The translations under genes and the position numbers were made by a program. The notes beneath the pieces were generated by a model. The model had not been told where the DNA came from and did no database searches. It saw nothing but the letters and a program-made list of their open reading frames with translations. A stretch of DNA of 64,000 nt from Zeimonas sp046347945 (GTDB lineage Bacteria; Pseudomonadota; Gammaproteobacteria; Burkholderiales; Burkholderiaceae_E): contig JAXMFB010000014.1 in assembly GCA_046347945.1 (NCBI GenBank), positions 1 through 64,000 on the forward strand, written 5' to 3'. Positions 49,382 through 58,390 of the stretch are shown in pieces (within the stretch, counting starts at the first letter, position 1; each line of letters opens with the position of its first letter).

Positions 49382-52300
49382 GTGCAGCTGTCCGAAACCT
49401 GCATCCGCAGGCCGGTGTTCGCGACCGTGCTGTCGCTGGTCATCGTGCTGCTGGGCCTGGTCTCGTATTCGCGGCTCCAGGTGCGCGAGTACCCGAAGAT
49501 CGACGAGCCGACGGTCACCGTCGCGACGAAATACCTCGGCGCCTCGCCCGACATCATCGAGACGCAGGTCACCAAGCCGCTGGAGGACTCGATTGCCGGC
49601 ATCGAGGGCGTCGACGTGCTCACGTCGATCTCGCGCTCGGAGCTCAGCCAGATCACGGTGCGCTTCCGGCTCGACCGCGACCCCGACGGGGCGGCCGCCG
49701 ACGTGCGCGACCGCGTCGCGCGCGTGCGCGCGAAGCTGCCGGAGTCGATCGACGAGCCGGTCATCGCCAAGGTCGAGGCCGACGCCAACCCGATCATCTG
49801 GCTTGCGTTCTCCAGCGATGCGCTGTCGCCGCTCGAGGTGTCCGACATCGCCAACCGCGTCGTCAAGCCGCGATTGCAGACGCTGCCCGGCGCCGCCGAC
49901 GTCCGGGTGTTCGGCGAGCGCAAGTTCTCGATGCGGATCTGGCTCGACCCCGACCGGCTGGCCGGCTTCAGCCTCACCCCCGGCGACGTCGAGGACGCGC
50001 TGCGCCGCCAGAACATCGAGTTGCCGTCGGGACGCATCGAGAGCAGCCAGCGCGAGTTCACCGTGGTCTCGCAGAGCGACCTGCAACGCACCCGCGAGTT
50101 CGAGGACGTGGTCGTGCGCACCGTCAACGGCTACCCGGTTCGCATCCGCGACGTCGGGCGCGTCGCGGTCGCGCCGCTCGACGAGCGCAGCATCGTGCGC
50201 TTCAATGGGCGCGCTGCGATCTCGCTCGGCCTGATCAAGCAGGCCACCGCCAATCCGCTCACGCTGGCGCAGGCGCTCAAGGCCGAGCTGCCGCGACTGC
50301 GCCAGGAGCTGCCCCCGGGCGTCAGCGTCGACATCGCGAACGACACGACCCTGTTCATCGAGCGCTCGATCCAGTCGGTGTACACGACGATCGCCGAGGC
50401 GGTGGTGCTGGTCGCGCTGGTGATCTTCCTGTTCCTGGGCACCGTGCGCGCGAGCGTCATTCCGCTGGTCACGATCCCGGTGTGCCTGGTCGGTGCCTCG
50501 GCGCTGATGCTGGTGGCCGGGTTCTCGGTCAACTCGCTGACGCTGCTGGCGCTGGTGCTGGCGATCGGGCTGGTCGTCGACGACTCGATCGTGGTGCTGG
50601 AGAACATCTACCGGCACGTCGAAGACGGGATGGCGCCGATCCAGGCGGCACTGCGGGGCGTCAACGAGGTGGGCTTTGCGGTGGTCGCGATGACGCTCAC
50701 GCTCGCTGCGGTCTATGCGCCGGTGGCGTTCACCACCGGCCGCACCGGCCGCCTGTTCGTCGAGTTCGCGCTCACGCTCGCCGGCGCGGTGCTGGTATCG
50801 GGATTCGTCGCACTGACGCTGTCGCCGATGATGTGCTCGCGCCTGTTGCGCCACGACGCCCACCCGGGGCCGCTGGTGCGGGCGATCGACCGGGTCGTCG
50901 GTGCGCTCGCGCGCGGCTACGCGCACGCGCTGCGGGCGAGCCTTCGCGCGCGCTGGCTGGTCGTCCTGCTGGGGCTGGCCGTCGCCGGCGCGAGCGTCGT
51001 GCTGTTCGGCGGCATGAAGCGCGAGCTCTCCCCGATCGAGGACCGCGCGACGATCGTCGCGCTGTTCAACGGCCCCGACGGCGCGTCGATCGACTACACG
51101 TATCGCTACGCGCAGGAGATCGAGCGCCTGGCGCAGGCGCTCCCCGAGGCCGACCGGGTCTTCGTCGTCACCGGCAATCCCACCGTGACGCAGGGAATCG
51201 GCTTCTTCAGGCTGGTCGACTGGGCGCAGCGCGAGCGCAAGGTGCCGCAGATCGTCGCCGACCTGCAGCCGAATCTGCTCGCGATCCCCGGGGTGCAGGC
51301 GTTCGCGGTGGCGCCGGCGTCGCTCGGGCAGTCGCCGCGCGAGCGCCCGGTCAATTTCGTCGTGCTGAGCTCCGATTCGCACGAGGAGATCCAGAAGACG
51401 CTCGCGCCGATGATCGCCGATCTGCAGGCCGACGCGCGCTTCCAGGGCGTGGACACCGACCTGCGACTGAACAAGCCCGAACTGAAGCTGCACATCGACC
51501 GCGACCGCGCGGCCGACGCCGGCGTCGCAGTCGATGCCATCGCCCGCGCGCTGGAGACCGCGCTGGGCGGGCGCCAGGTGACGCGCTTCAAGCGCGACGG
51601 CGAGCAGTACGACGTGATCGTGCAGTTCGGGGCCGGCAGCCGCAGCACGCCGCAGGACATCTCGAAGATCTTCGTTCGGGGGCGCCACGACACGATGGTG
51701 CCGCTGTCCGGCCTCGTCCGGGTCGACGAGGGCGTGACGGCGCGCGAGCTGAACCATTTCGGCCAGCGGCGCGCGGTCACGATCACTGCGAACCTCGCGC
51801 CCGGCGCTTCGCTCGGCGAGGCCGTCCAGACGCTCGAGAGCCTGGCGCGCGCGCACCTGAAGCCCGGCTATGCAGTCGACTACAACGGGCAGACGCGCGA
51901 GTTCAAGCAGTCGTCGTCGGCGCTGCTGCTCACGTTCGGCCTGGCACTGTGCTTCATCTACCTGGTGCTGGCCGCGCAGTTCGAGAGCTTCGTCGACCCG
52001 CTGATCATCATCCTCACGGTGCCGCTGTCGATGACCGGCGCGCTGGCGCTGCTGAACTGGACCGGCGGCACGCTGAACGTCTACAGCCAGATCGGGCTGA
52101 TCACGCTGGTCGGGCTGATCACCAAGCACGGCATCCTGATCGTCGAGTTCGCCAACCAGCTGCGCGACCAGGGCAAGGCGGTGATGCCGGCCACGATCGA
52201 GGCGGCCAGCCTGCGCCTGCGGCCGATCCTGATGACCACCGGTGCGATGGTGCTCGGCGCGGTGCCGCTCGCGCTGGCCACGGGGGCGGGCGCCGAGAGC

Positions 52301-52492
52301 CGGATGCAGATCGGCATGGTCATCGTCGGCGGGATGAGCTTCGGCACGCTGCTCACGCTGTTCGTGCTGCCTACCGTCTATACGCTGCTCACGCGGCCAC
52401 GCCACCTCGTTGCCGAACCCGCCGACGCGCAGCCCGCGGGTCCGGGAGCGCGCGGCGCGGGCGAGGCGCCTCCAGCGGAACTTGCCCGATGA
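49382..52492 (+). CDS. RND multidrug efflux transporter, inner-membrane pump
   Basis: 1036 aa from a GTG. It shows the HAE1-RND plan: N-terminal helix (IRRPVFATVLSLVIVLLGLV), two large periplasmic loops, the TM4 proton-relay region LALVLAIGLVVDDSIVVLEN with paired Asp, and repeats such as SVNSLTLLAL and GLITLVGLITKHGILIVEF. It exports hydrophobic compounds, aromatics included, with the adaptor encoded just upstream. The C-terminal tail is Ala/Pro-rich and its stop overlaps the dnaQ ATG by 4 nt. Confidence 0.92.
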   Translation: MQLSETCIRRPVFATVLSLVIVLLGLVSYSRLQVREYPKIDEPTVTVATKYLGASPDIIETQVTKPLEDSIAGIEGVDVLTSISRSELSQITVRFRLDRDPDGAAADVRDRVARVRAKLPESIDEPVIAKVEADANPIIWLAFSSDALSPLEVSDIANRVVKPRLQTLPGAADVRVFGERKFSMRIWLDPDRLAGFSLTPGDVEDALRRQNIELPSGRIESSQREFTVVSQSDLQRTREFEDVVVRTVNGYPVRIRDVGRVAVAPLDERSIVRFNGRAAISLGLIKQATANPLTLAQALKAELPRLRQELPPGVSVDIANDTTLFIERSIQSVYTTIAEAVVLVALVIFLFLGTVRASVIPLVTIPVCLVGASALMLVAGFSVNSLTLLALVLAIGLVVDDSIVVLENIYRHVEDGMAPIQAALRGVNEVGFAVVAMTLTLAAVYAPVAFTTGRTGRLFVEFALTLAGAVLVSGFVALTLSPMMCSRLLRHDAHPGPLVRAIDRVVGALARGYAHALRASLRARWLVVLLGLAVAGASVVLFGGMKRELSPIEDRATIVALFNGPDGASIDYTYRYAQEIERLAQALPEADRVFVVTGNPTVTQGIGFFRLVDWAQRERKVPQIVADLQPNLLAIPGVQAFAVAPASLGQSPRERPVNFVVLSSDSHEEIQKTLAPMIADLQADARFQGVDTDLRLNKPELKLHIDRDRAADAGVAVDAIARALETALGGRQVTRFKRDGEQYDVIVQFGAGSRSTPQDISKIFVRGRHDTMVPLSGLVRVDEGVTARELNHFGQRRAVTITANLAPGASLGEAVQTLESLARAHLKPGYAVDYNGQTREFKQSSSALLLTFGLALCFIYLVLAAQFESFVDPLIIILTVPLSMTGALALLNWTGGTLNVYSQIGLITLVGLITKHGILIVEFANQLRDQGKAVMPATIEAASLRLRPILMTTGAMVLGAVPLALATGAGAESRMQIGMVIVGGMSFGTLLTLFVLPTVYTLLTRPRHLVAEPADAQPAGPGARGAGEAPPAELAR

Positions 52493-53241
52493 GCCTGCGC
52501 CAGATCGTGCTCGACACCGAGACCACCGGCCTGTCGGCGGAGGACGGCCATCGCATCGTCGAGATCGGCTGCGTCGAGATCGTCGACCGCAGGCTGACCG
52601 GTCGCTCGCTGCACCTGTACCTGAACCCCGGGCGCGACATCGACGCCGGGGCGCTCGCGGTGCACGGCCTGACGCTCGAGCGCCTGCAGTCCGAGCCGCG
52701 GTTCGGCGACGTCGCCGACCGCGTGCTCGACTTCCTCGCCGACGCCGAAGTGCTGATCCACAACGCGCCGTTCGACATCGGCTTTCTCGATGCCGAGCTC
52801 GCGCGGCTGCAGCGTCCGCCGTTCAGGTCGTTCGTCGGCGGCGTCGTCGACACGCTGGCGATGGCGCGCGAGCTGCACCCCGGCAAGCGCAACTCGCTCG
52901 ACGCGCTGTGCGAGCGCTACGCGATCTCGAACGCGCACCGCAAGCTGCACGGCGCGCTGCTCGACGCCGAACTGCTCGCCGACGTCTACCTCGCGATGAC
53001 GCGGGGGCAGGACAGCCTCGAGATCTCGATCGGCGACGGTGGCGAGGCGGTCGGGATGCTCTCGGGCACCCAGTGGCCGCCGTCGGGGCTGCGGGTCGCG
53101 GCGGCCAGCGCCGCGGAACTCGCCGAGCACGCGGCGATGCTCGAGGCGATCGGCGCCGAGGCGAAGGGGCAGGCGCTCTGGAGTCGCCTCGAGGTGCAGC
53201 AGGACGTGCAGCGGGACATCGGGCGGGCAGGCGGGCCGTAG
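52489..53241 (+). CDS. dnaQ: DNA polymerase III epsilon subunit (3'-5' proofreading exonuclease)
   Basis: 250 aa. DEDDh exonuclease motifs: Exo I IVLDTETTGL, Exo II HNAPFDIGFLDAEL, Exo III HRKLHGALLDAELLADVYL. A clamp-binding-like QDSLEI follows the exonuclease domain, as in E. coli epsilon, and a C-terminal alpha-binding tail ends the protein. It proofreads within the replicative polymerase core. Its ATG lies inside the last codons of the RND pump gene, so its translation may be coupled to that pump, an unexpected link for a housekeeping gene. Confidence 0.94.
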   Translation: MSLRQIVLDTETTGLSAEDGHRIVEIGCVEIVDRRLTGRSLHLYLNPGRDIDAGALAVHGLTLERLQSEPRFGDVADRVLDFLADAEVLIHNAPFDIGFLDAELARLQRPPFRSFVGGVVDTLAMARELHPGKRNSLDALCERYAISNAHRKLHGALLDAELLADVYLAMTRGQDSLEISIGDGGEAVGMLSGTQWPPSGLRVAAASAAELAEHAAMLEAIGAEAKGQALWSRLEVQQDVQRDIGRAGGP

Positions 53242-53307
53242 ACCGTGGCGCGCGGCGGCGGGCGGGTCGAATTCGTCTAAACTTCGTCCTCGACCGCAAA
53301 GGAAAGC

Positions 53308-54510
53308 ATGAAAGAGCACCGCCACGCGCGAGCGCGTGAACGCAAGAGCCACCTGTCGCCGGATGCCGAGAAGCTGGTGTCCTCCGCGCTGGGCCTGGCC
53401 AATTCGGGAAGCAGGCTGGAAGACCGGTTCTGGGAGGCGCAGCTGTCGGCGCGACTCGATCGGCTGCTCGATGGCGGTCACGTCCAGGCGGTCTACGACG
53501 CGCTCGACCGGCTGAACCAGACCGACGGCGAAGCCTACGGCGTGCTGATCGAGGCCGTCGAGGAGTCGGCCGAGACGGTCTCGATCGAGGCCGATGGCGA
53601 GCGCTGGGATGCGCTGCTGGTGGCCGCGCCGCTGGTGGTCTGGACGCGCTTCCGGATTCCGTCGGGCCCGATTCCGCCCGAGCTCGCGCAGACGCTGTCG
53701 GCCCACTGGCAGGCGCACACGCTGGCGGGCCAGGCCCGCTTCCGCCTGATCCCCTACCTGTACAGCATCGACCAGTTGCCGCGCGACTTCGGCGAGTTGC
53801 GACGGCTCGCCAGGCGGCTGGGGCAGGCGGCGGTGTCGGGCCAGGCGCCGCGGCTCGACCTCAAGGCGCTGCCCGAGACCGCCGACATGCTGGCCGACAC
53901 GCGCTTCCTGCTCGGCGTGGTCGCGGCGCCGGCGGGCAAGCCGGTCTTTCGCTGGCAGGAATCCGATTCGGGCGAACACGCGGGCCGCGTCGCGTGTCTC
54001 GAGCAGTGGATCGCGCAGGCACGGCCGAACATCGAGCCGATGCTGCAGGGCTGCGGCTTCGAATGCCTGCTGCCCGACGCCTATCACATCAACATGCGCG
54101 AGTCCGACCGGCGCGTGCGGCCCTATTCGATCCGTGCGGCCGTGCACTTCCTGACGCACGCGCTCGACATCGAGCCGGAAGAGATCAAGGCGACGATCGC
54201 CGCCTTCGGCCACGATCGGCCCGACGAGTACCGGATCGGCATGAGCATTCGCGACAGCGACGAGGTCGCGCACGGCATCGTCTGGCCGCTGCTCGGGGCC
54301 GAGAGCGACCAGGACGAGCCCACGCCCGTGGAGCAGATTCGCGAGGTGCTGCGCGAGGTCGGGGCCGGCGAGGTCCGGGTCTGGCCTGAGTTGAACGAGC
54401 CGGAGTTCTGCGAGGACTGCGGCGTGCCGCTGTACCCGAACGGCAAGGGCGAGATCGTCCACGCCGAGATGCCGGGCGACGTCGAGCCCGAGTCGACCCA
54501 TTTCCACTGA
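53308..54510 (+). CDS. DUF2863 family protein
   Basis: 400 aa cytoplasmic protein of the DUF2863 family, known mainly from betaproteobacteria; no function is established. Recognisable segments are LSPDAEKLVSSALGLANSGS, PLVVWTRFRIPSGPIP, YLYSIDQLPRDFGEL, GCGFECLLPDAYHINMRESD and a C-terminal FCEDCGVPLYPNGKGEIVHA, whose CxxC could bind metal with another ligand pair. An AAAGGAAAG ribosome binding site precedes the ATG. It has its own 66-bp upstream gap after dnaQ. Confidence 0.85.
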   Translation: MKEHRHARARERKSHLSPDAEKLVSSALGLANSGSRLEDRFWEAQLSARLDRLLDGGHVQAVYDALDRLNQTDGEAYGVLIEAVEESAETVSIEADGERWDALLVAAPLVVWTRFRIPSGPIPPELAQTLSAHWQAHTLAGQARFRLIPYLYSIDQLPRDFGELRRLARRLGQAAVSGQAPRLDLKALPETADMLADTRFLLGVVAAPAGKPVFRWQESDSGEHAGRVACLEQWIAQARPNIEPMLQGCGFECLLPDAYHINMRESDRRVRPYSIRAAVHFLTHALDIEPEEIKATIAAFGHDRPDEYRIGMSIRDSDEVAHGIVWPLLGAESDQDEPTPVEQIREVLREVGAGEVRVWPELNEPEFCEDCGVPLYPNGKGEIVHAEMPGDVEPESTHFH

Positions 54511-54571
54511 CCGCGCATCGCCGCTGCGAGCCGGCGCGTGCGACGCTGGCCGGGTCCGGTCGCCGGGGCGC

Positions 54572-55102
54572 TCAGCGCGCGCCGAGCCGCTCCCGCGCCT
54601 GCGCGATGCGCTGCTCCAGGTAGGCCCCGTAGAAATCGGGCGACGAATAGCCGACCAGCCGCTCGGCGATCTCCTTGCCGTCGGGACCGATGAACGCGAC
54701 CGTCGGCGCGAGGCGCACGTCGAGCGAGGCAGCGAGCGCAGCGGGCGAATCCGGCGCCGGCGTGCGCGCGGCGGGTCCGGCGAACGGCCTGCGATCGGTG
54801 AGGTCGTACTCGACGATGCGCACGCGTTGCACCGCCTGCTCCCGGGCGAGATGGCGCAACTGGTCGCGGCGGATCGCCTCGCAGAACGGGCAGCCCGGCA
54901 ACGAGAACAGAGCGACGACGACGGTGCGGTCACGCGCCGCCTCGCGCAGCACCGCCTCGTGCGAGGCGGGGCGCTCGAGGCCGCTGCGCCCGGTCGCGTC
55001 GGCGGCGATCGGGGCGGCCGACAGCAGCGCCAGCGACAGCAGCGTGGCCCGGATCGGGGTCCCTTTCGAGATCTTCGTGGCGATGGATCGTGCGGTTTTC
55101 AT
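54572..55102 (-). CDS. Periplasmic thioredoxin-like protein (SoxW-like)
   Basis: 176 aa. A signal peptide (IRATLLSLALLSAAPIAADA) precedes a thioredoxin fold with the redox motif in VVVALFSLPGCPFCEAIRRD (CPFC) and the cis-Pro region RLAPTVAFIGPDGKEI. It is divergent from soxY. SoxW-type thioredoxins keep Sox proteins reduced, so this is a likely partner of the sox cluster; a general disulfide role is the alternative. The CPFC active site is shared with the TlpA-like protein at 60120. Confidence 0.8.
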   Translation of the reverse strand: MKTARSIATKISKGTPIRATLLSLALLSAAPIAADATGRSGLERPASHEAVLREAARDRTVVVALFSLPGCPFCEAIRRDQLRHLAREQAVQRVRIVEYDLTDRRPFAGPAARTPAPDSPAALAASLDVRLAPTVAFIGPDGKEIAERLVGYSSPDFYGAYLEQRIAQARERLGAR

Positions 55103-55403
55103 CGGCGCCCCGGAAGCCCGGTGCGGTGGGCGGTGGGACGAACGGTAGCAGCGTTCGCTGCGCGTTGCACCTCGGGCCCGTGGAATAATCCGCCGCGCAG
55201 CCGCGTCACCCGGACACGCGCGGGGCAGGCGGCGCCGGACGAGCGCCGCCGGACGAGCGCCGCGAGAGGTGGCCCCTGCGTGGCCCGTATGCGGGTTTTC
55301 GTTAACGACGACCCGGATGGCGCGCCCGGATCATTTTGCTATCTTTGACCCGTCCGCGATTCGCCTCGGCGAACGAAACACTGCAAATGAAGGAGACACG
55401 AGT
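55103..55403. other. Intergenic region between the SoxW-like gene and soxY
   Basis: About 300 bp with no gene recognised. It holds a perfect tandem duplication of the 14-mer GCCGGACGAGCGCC (55234-55247 and 55248-55261). An AT-richer stretch at 55331-55348 contains TATCTT, a possible -10 for soxY, although no -35 box is clear. An AAGGAG ribosome binding site lies 9 nt before the soxY ATG. This is where a sulfur-responsive regulator would be expected to bind, but no operator could be defined. Confidence 0.6.
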
Positions 55404-55874
55404 ATGGATCGTTCACGACGCACCACGCTGCAGGTCGCAGGCAGCGCCAGCCTGTACGGCGCGCTGGTTTCGCTCGGCCTGCTGCGGCCCGGCACGGCCG
55501 CCGCGCAGGCGTTCGACCAGGGTGCCTTCAAGACGGCCGGGGTTGCCGCCACGCTCAAGGCGCTGGGCGCCGACGGCGCCGCCGACTCGAAGGACGTGAT
55601 GATCGTGGCACCCGACATCGCCGAGAACGGCGCGGTCGTGCCGGTCGTCATCAGGAGCAACCTGCCGAAGACGCAGATGATGGCGCTGCTGGTCGAGAAG
55701 AACCCGAACGCGCTGGCCGGCGCCTACGAGCTCCTCGACGGGGCCGACCCGGAAGTCAGCATGCGGATCAAGATGGGCCAGAGCTCGGACGTCGTCGCGC
55801 TGGTGAAGGCCGACGGCAAGTTCTACATGACCAAGAAGGAAGTCAAGGTCACGCTGGGCGGCTGCGGCGGCTGA
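55404..55874 (+). CDS. soxY: Thiosulfate-oxidation carrier subunit SoxY
   Basis: 156 aa. A Tat signal (SRRTTLQVAGSASLYGALVS) exports it folded with SoxZ. The mature protein has VMIVAPDIAENGAVVPVVI and ends in GGCGG, where the cysteine covalently carries the sulfur intermediates. SoxYZ moves substrates between SoxAX and SoxB in the periplasm. First gene of the sox operon, 46 nt before soxZ. Confidence 0.95.
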   Translation: MDRSRRTTLQVAGSASLYGALVSLGLLRPGTAAAQAFDQGAFKTAGVAATLKALGADGAADSKDVMIVAPDIAENGAVVPVVIRSNLPKTQMMALLVEKNPNALAGAYELLDGADPEVSMRIKMGQSSDVVALVKADGKFYMTKKEVKVTLGGCGG

Positions 55875-55919
55875 GCCGCGCATCGCGAACCGGCCAAGAC
55901 TCGTACCTGGAGACAACAG

Positions 55920-56231
55920 ATGGCAGACCCGATGAAGATCCGCGCCACCGCCAAGGACGGCGGGGCCGACGTGCGCGTGCTGATGGCGCACGAGATGGAG
56001 ACCGGCCAGCGCAAGGACGCCTCCGGCAAGGTGATTCCCGCATGGCACATCACCGAGGTGACCGCGACGCTGAACGGCAAGCCGGTGCTCAAGGCGCACT
56101 GGGGCCCGGCGATCTCGAAGAACCCCTACCTGCAGTTCCGCGTGAAGGGCGCGAAGGCCGGCGACAAGATCGGCGTGACCTGGGTCGACAACAAGGGCGA
56201 CAAGCGCACCGACGAGGCGACCGTCGGCTGA
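55920..56231 (+). CDS. soxZ: Thiosulfate-oxidation carrier subunit SoxZ
   Basis: 103 aa, immunoglobulin-like partner of SoxY. Hallmarks: MKIRATAKDGGADVRVLMAH, MEMTG-like METGQRKD, IPAWHITEVTATLNGKPVL and NPYLQFRVKGAKAGDKIGVT. It has no signal peptide and rides out with Tat-exported SoxY. Confidence 0.95.
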   Translation: MADPMKIRATAKDGGADVRVLMAHEMETGQRKDASGKVIPAWHITEVTATLNGKPVLKAHWGPAISKNPYLQFRVKGAKAGDKIGVTWVDNKGDKRTDEATVG

Positions 56232-56316
56232 GCGCGCGCAGCGGCGCGGCCGCGGGCCGCGCCGACGGACGCAGGGGTGCGGGCATTTCGCCCGCTACCA
56301 CGACGAGGAGGAAACG

Positions 56317-56763
56317 ATGTTCGATTTCATTCGCACATGGTCTCGCGTTCGCAATCTCGTCGCGGCTGCGGCGCTGGCGGGGTGCGCCGCCGTCGCTTCG
56401 GCCGCCGAGCCGATCTCGGTCGTCTATCACCTGAACGAGGGCCTCGCGCAGGCGCAGCGCGCGATCGGCAACATCCGCAACCACCTGGCGGCCGCGCCCT
56501 CGACGAAGATCGTCGTCGTCACGCACGGCAAGGGGATCGACTTCCTGCTCGAAGGCGCAAGGAACGACAAGGGCCAGGAGTTCGAGTCGGCGGTCGCGGA
56601 CCTGGTGGGCCGGGGCGTGCAGTTCCGCGTCTGCAACAACACGCTGGTGGGCCGGGACATCCCGAAGGAGAAGGTCATCATGGAGGCGAAGATCGTGCCT
56701 TCCGGCGTCGCCGAGGTCGCGAGGCTGCAGGCGCAGGAGCACTTCGTCTACCTGCGACCCTGA
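56317..56763 (+). CDS. DsrE/DsrF-like periplasmic protein
   Basis: 148 aa. A signal sequence (LVAAAALAGCAAVASA-AEP) precedes a DsrE-like fold: SVVYHLNEGLAQAQRAIGN, KIVVVTHGKGIDFLLEGA and GVQFRVCNNTLVGRDIPKEK with one conserved-type cysteine. Such proteins often sit in sox loci and may handle sulfane sulfur, but no activity is established. Position between soxZ and soxA supports a sulfur role. A GAGGAGG ribosome binding site precedes the ATG. Confidence 0.8.
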   Translation: MFDFIRTWSRVRNLVAAAALAGCAAVASAAEPISVVYHLNEGLAQAQRAIGNIRNHLAAAPSTKIVVVTHGKGIDFLLEGARNDKGQEFESAVADLVGRGVQFRVCNNTLVGRDIPKEKVIMEAKIVPSGVAEVARLQAQEHFVYLRP

Positions 56764-56825
56764 CCCCGGCGCACCCGCGCGGGTGTCCCCGAACGAAGCA
56801 ACGACAACGAAGGAGACAGGCAGCG

Positions 56826-57668
56826 ATGAAGAAACATCGACAATCGACGTCGCGCAGGGGCCTCGCCGGAGCCATGCTCGCGGGCGCGCTGGCGCTGACC
56901 GGCGCGACCGCGCTCGCGCAGGAGGAACGCGACATCACCGCGGAACAGTTCGACAAGTTCCGCGCGATGATGGAGGAGTCCAACACGGCCGAGCTGTTCG
57001 AGGCCAAGGGCGAGCAACTGTGGAAGGCGAAGCGCGGGCCGAAGAACGCCTCGCTCGAGCAGTGCGACCTCGGGCTCGGGCCGGGCGTGCTCAAGGGGGC
57101 CTACGTGCAGGCGCCGCGCTACTACGCCGACGTCGGCCAGGTCATGGACATCGAGCGGCGCATCGCGCACTGCATGGTCACGCTGCAGGGCTTCAAGCTC
57201 GAGGACCTCGCGAAGCAGCCGTTCAGCAACGCCAAGCACACGCCCGACCTGGTGTCGCTGGTGACCTACGTCGCCGGGGAGTCGCGCGGGATGAAGATCG
57301 CGGTGCCGCAGGCGAGTCCGCAGGAGCGCGAAACCTACAAGCTCGGCGAGGCGATCTTCTTCCATCGCGCCGGGCCCTGGGACTTCTCCTGCGCGAGTTG
57401 CCACGGCGAGGACGGCAAGCGCATCCGTACGCAGAACCTGCCCAACTTCACGAAGCCGGGCACTGCCGACCGGGGCTTCATCGGCTGGCCGGGCTACCGG
57501 ATGACCGGGGGCCTGATGCACACGCTGCAGTGGCGGATGAACGACTGCTTCCGGCAGCAGCGATTCCCCGAGCCCGGATACCTGTCCGACACCGTGACCG
57601 CGTTGCTCACCTACATGGGCGTGAACGCGAACGGATCGACGTACAGGGGACCGGGGATCAAGCGCTGA
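56826..57668 (+). CDS. soxA: L-cysteine S-thiosulfotransferase subunit SoxA, single-haem type
   Basis: 280 aa. A signal peptide ends near ALAQ. Only one haem motif, CASCH (residues 189-193), is present. The N-terminal half has Cys80 and Cys116 without CxxCH, the pattern of single-haem SoxA proteins in which a disulfide replaces the first haem. Cys241 (MNDCFRQQR) is the expected active-site and haem-ligand cysteine. With SoxX it attaches thiosulfate to the SoxY cysteine in the periplasm. Confidence 0.93.
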   Translation: MKKHRQSTSRRGLAGAMLAGALALTGATALAQEERDITAEQFDKFRAMMEESNTAELFEAKGEQLWKAKRGPKNASLEQCDLGLGPGVLKGAYVQAPRYYADVGQVMDIERRIAHCMVTLQGFKLEDLAKQPFSNAKHTPDLVSLVTYVAGESRGMKIAVPQASPQERETYKLGEAIFFHRAGPWDFSCASCHGEDGKRIRTQNLPNFTKPGTADRGFIGWPGYRMTGGLMHTLQWRMNDCFRQQRFPEPGYLSDTVTALLTYMGVNANGSTYRGPGIKR

Positions 57669-57693
57669 GCGCGGTGAGATGGGGAGACAGACG

Positions 57694-58311
57694 ATGAAAC
57701 GAGCAATCATCTGGGCGGGGGTCGTCGCCGCGGCCGTCGCCGGCGGCTGCGCAACGATGGCCGACCGGGAAGCCTACGAGGCGAAGGCGACCGCGACGAT
57801 CGAGCGCGACTTCCACGCGCGCGGCATCGCGACGATCGATCGGCTCAAGCAGGACGAACTGCAGGTCGCCTGCACCAAGTATCGCGACCACCCGCCGGCC
57901 GACGTGCTGCGGCGTCTCGAGGCGCAGCAGATGGCCACGATCAAGCTGCCGGCCGACGGCAAGCTGATGGGCGACTGGAAGAGCGGCCAGAAGATCGCCG
58001 AGAGCGGCCGCGGGATGACCTGGAGCGACAAGCCGGGCGTGCCGAGCGGCGGCAGCTGCTACAACTGCCACCAGCTCGCGCCGCAGCAGACCTCGTTCGG
58101 GTCGGTCGGACCGAGCCTGCGCCAGTTCGGCAAACTGCGCGGCAACACGCCCGAGATGCAGAAGTACGCGTACCAGCGGATCTACAACTCGAAGGCCTTC
58201 GCTGCGTGCTCGACGATGCCGCGCTTCGGCACGTCCGGAACGCTGACCGAGGCGCAGATCAAGGACCTGGTCGCCTACCTGATGGATCCCGAGTCGCCGG
58301 TCAACAAGTGA
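57694..58311 (+). CDS. soxX: L-cysteine S-thiosulfotransferase subunit SoxX (cytochrome c)
   Basis: 205 aa, longer than many SoxX. An N-terminal signal (IIWAGVVAAAVAGGCATM, with a Cys that could be a weak lipobox) precedes an extra helical segment of about 70 residues, then the haem motif CYNCH (122-126) and the axial Met in CSTMPRFG. LTEAQIKDLVAYLMDPESPV is the usual C-terminal helix. Partner of SoxA; a terminator follows 15 nt after the stop. Confidence 0.93.
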   Translation: MKRAIIWAGVVAAAVAGGCATMADREAYEAKATATIERDFHARGIATIDRLKQDELQVACTKYRDHPPADVLRRLEAQQMATIKLPADGKLMGDWKSGQKIAESGRGMTWSDKPGVPSGGSCYNCHQLAPQQTSFGSVGPSLRQFGKLRGNTPEMQKYAYQRIYNSKAFAACSTMPRFGTSGTLTEAQIKDLVAYLMDPESPVNK

Positions 58312-58325
58312 CCGATGCGTCGGTC

Positions 58326-58351
58326 GGGCCGCCTGCGGGCGGCCCTTTTTT
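58326..58351 (+). terminator. Rho-independent terminator between soxX and soxB
   Basis: GGGCCGCC (58326-58333) pairs with GGCGGCCC (58338-58345) around a 4-nt loop and is followed at once by six T residues (58346-58351). It lies 15 nt after the soxX stop and 40 nt before soxB. It is the only clear intrinsic terminator noticed in the window. Confidence 0.88.
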
Positions 58352-58390
58352 CGTCCACGCTCCGGACGAGCGCTTCACGCGGGCAACACC

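Noticed and set aside
48187..50127. Long minus-strand frame opposite the RND adaptor and pump
   Set aside because: It is antisense to two clear family members; the composition is that of a frame shadow.
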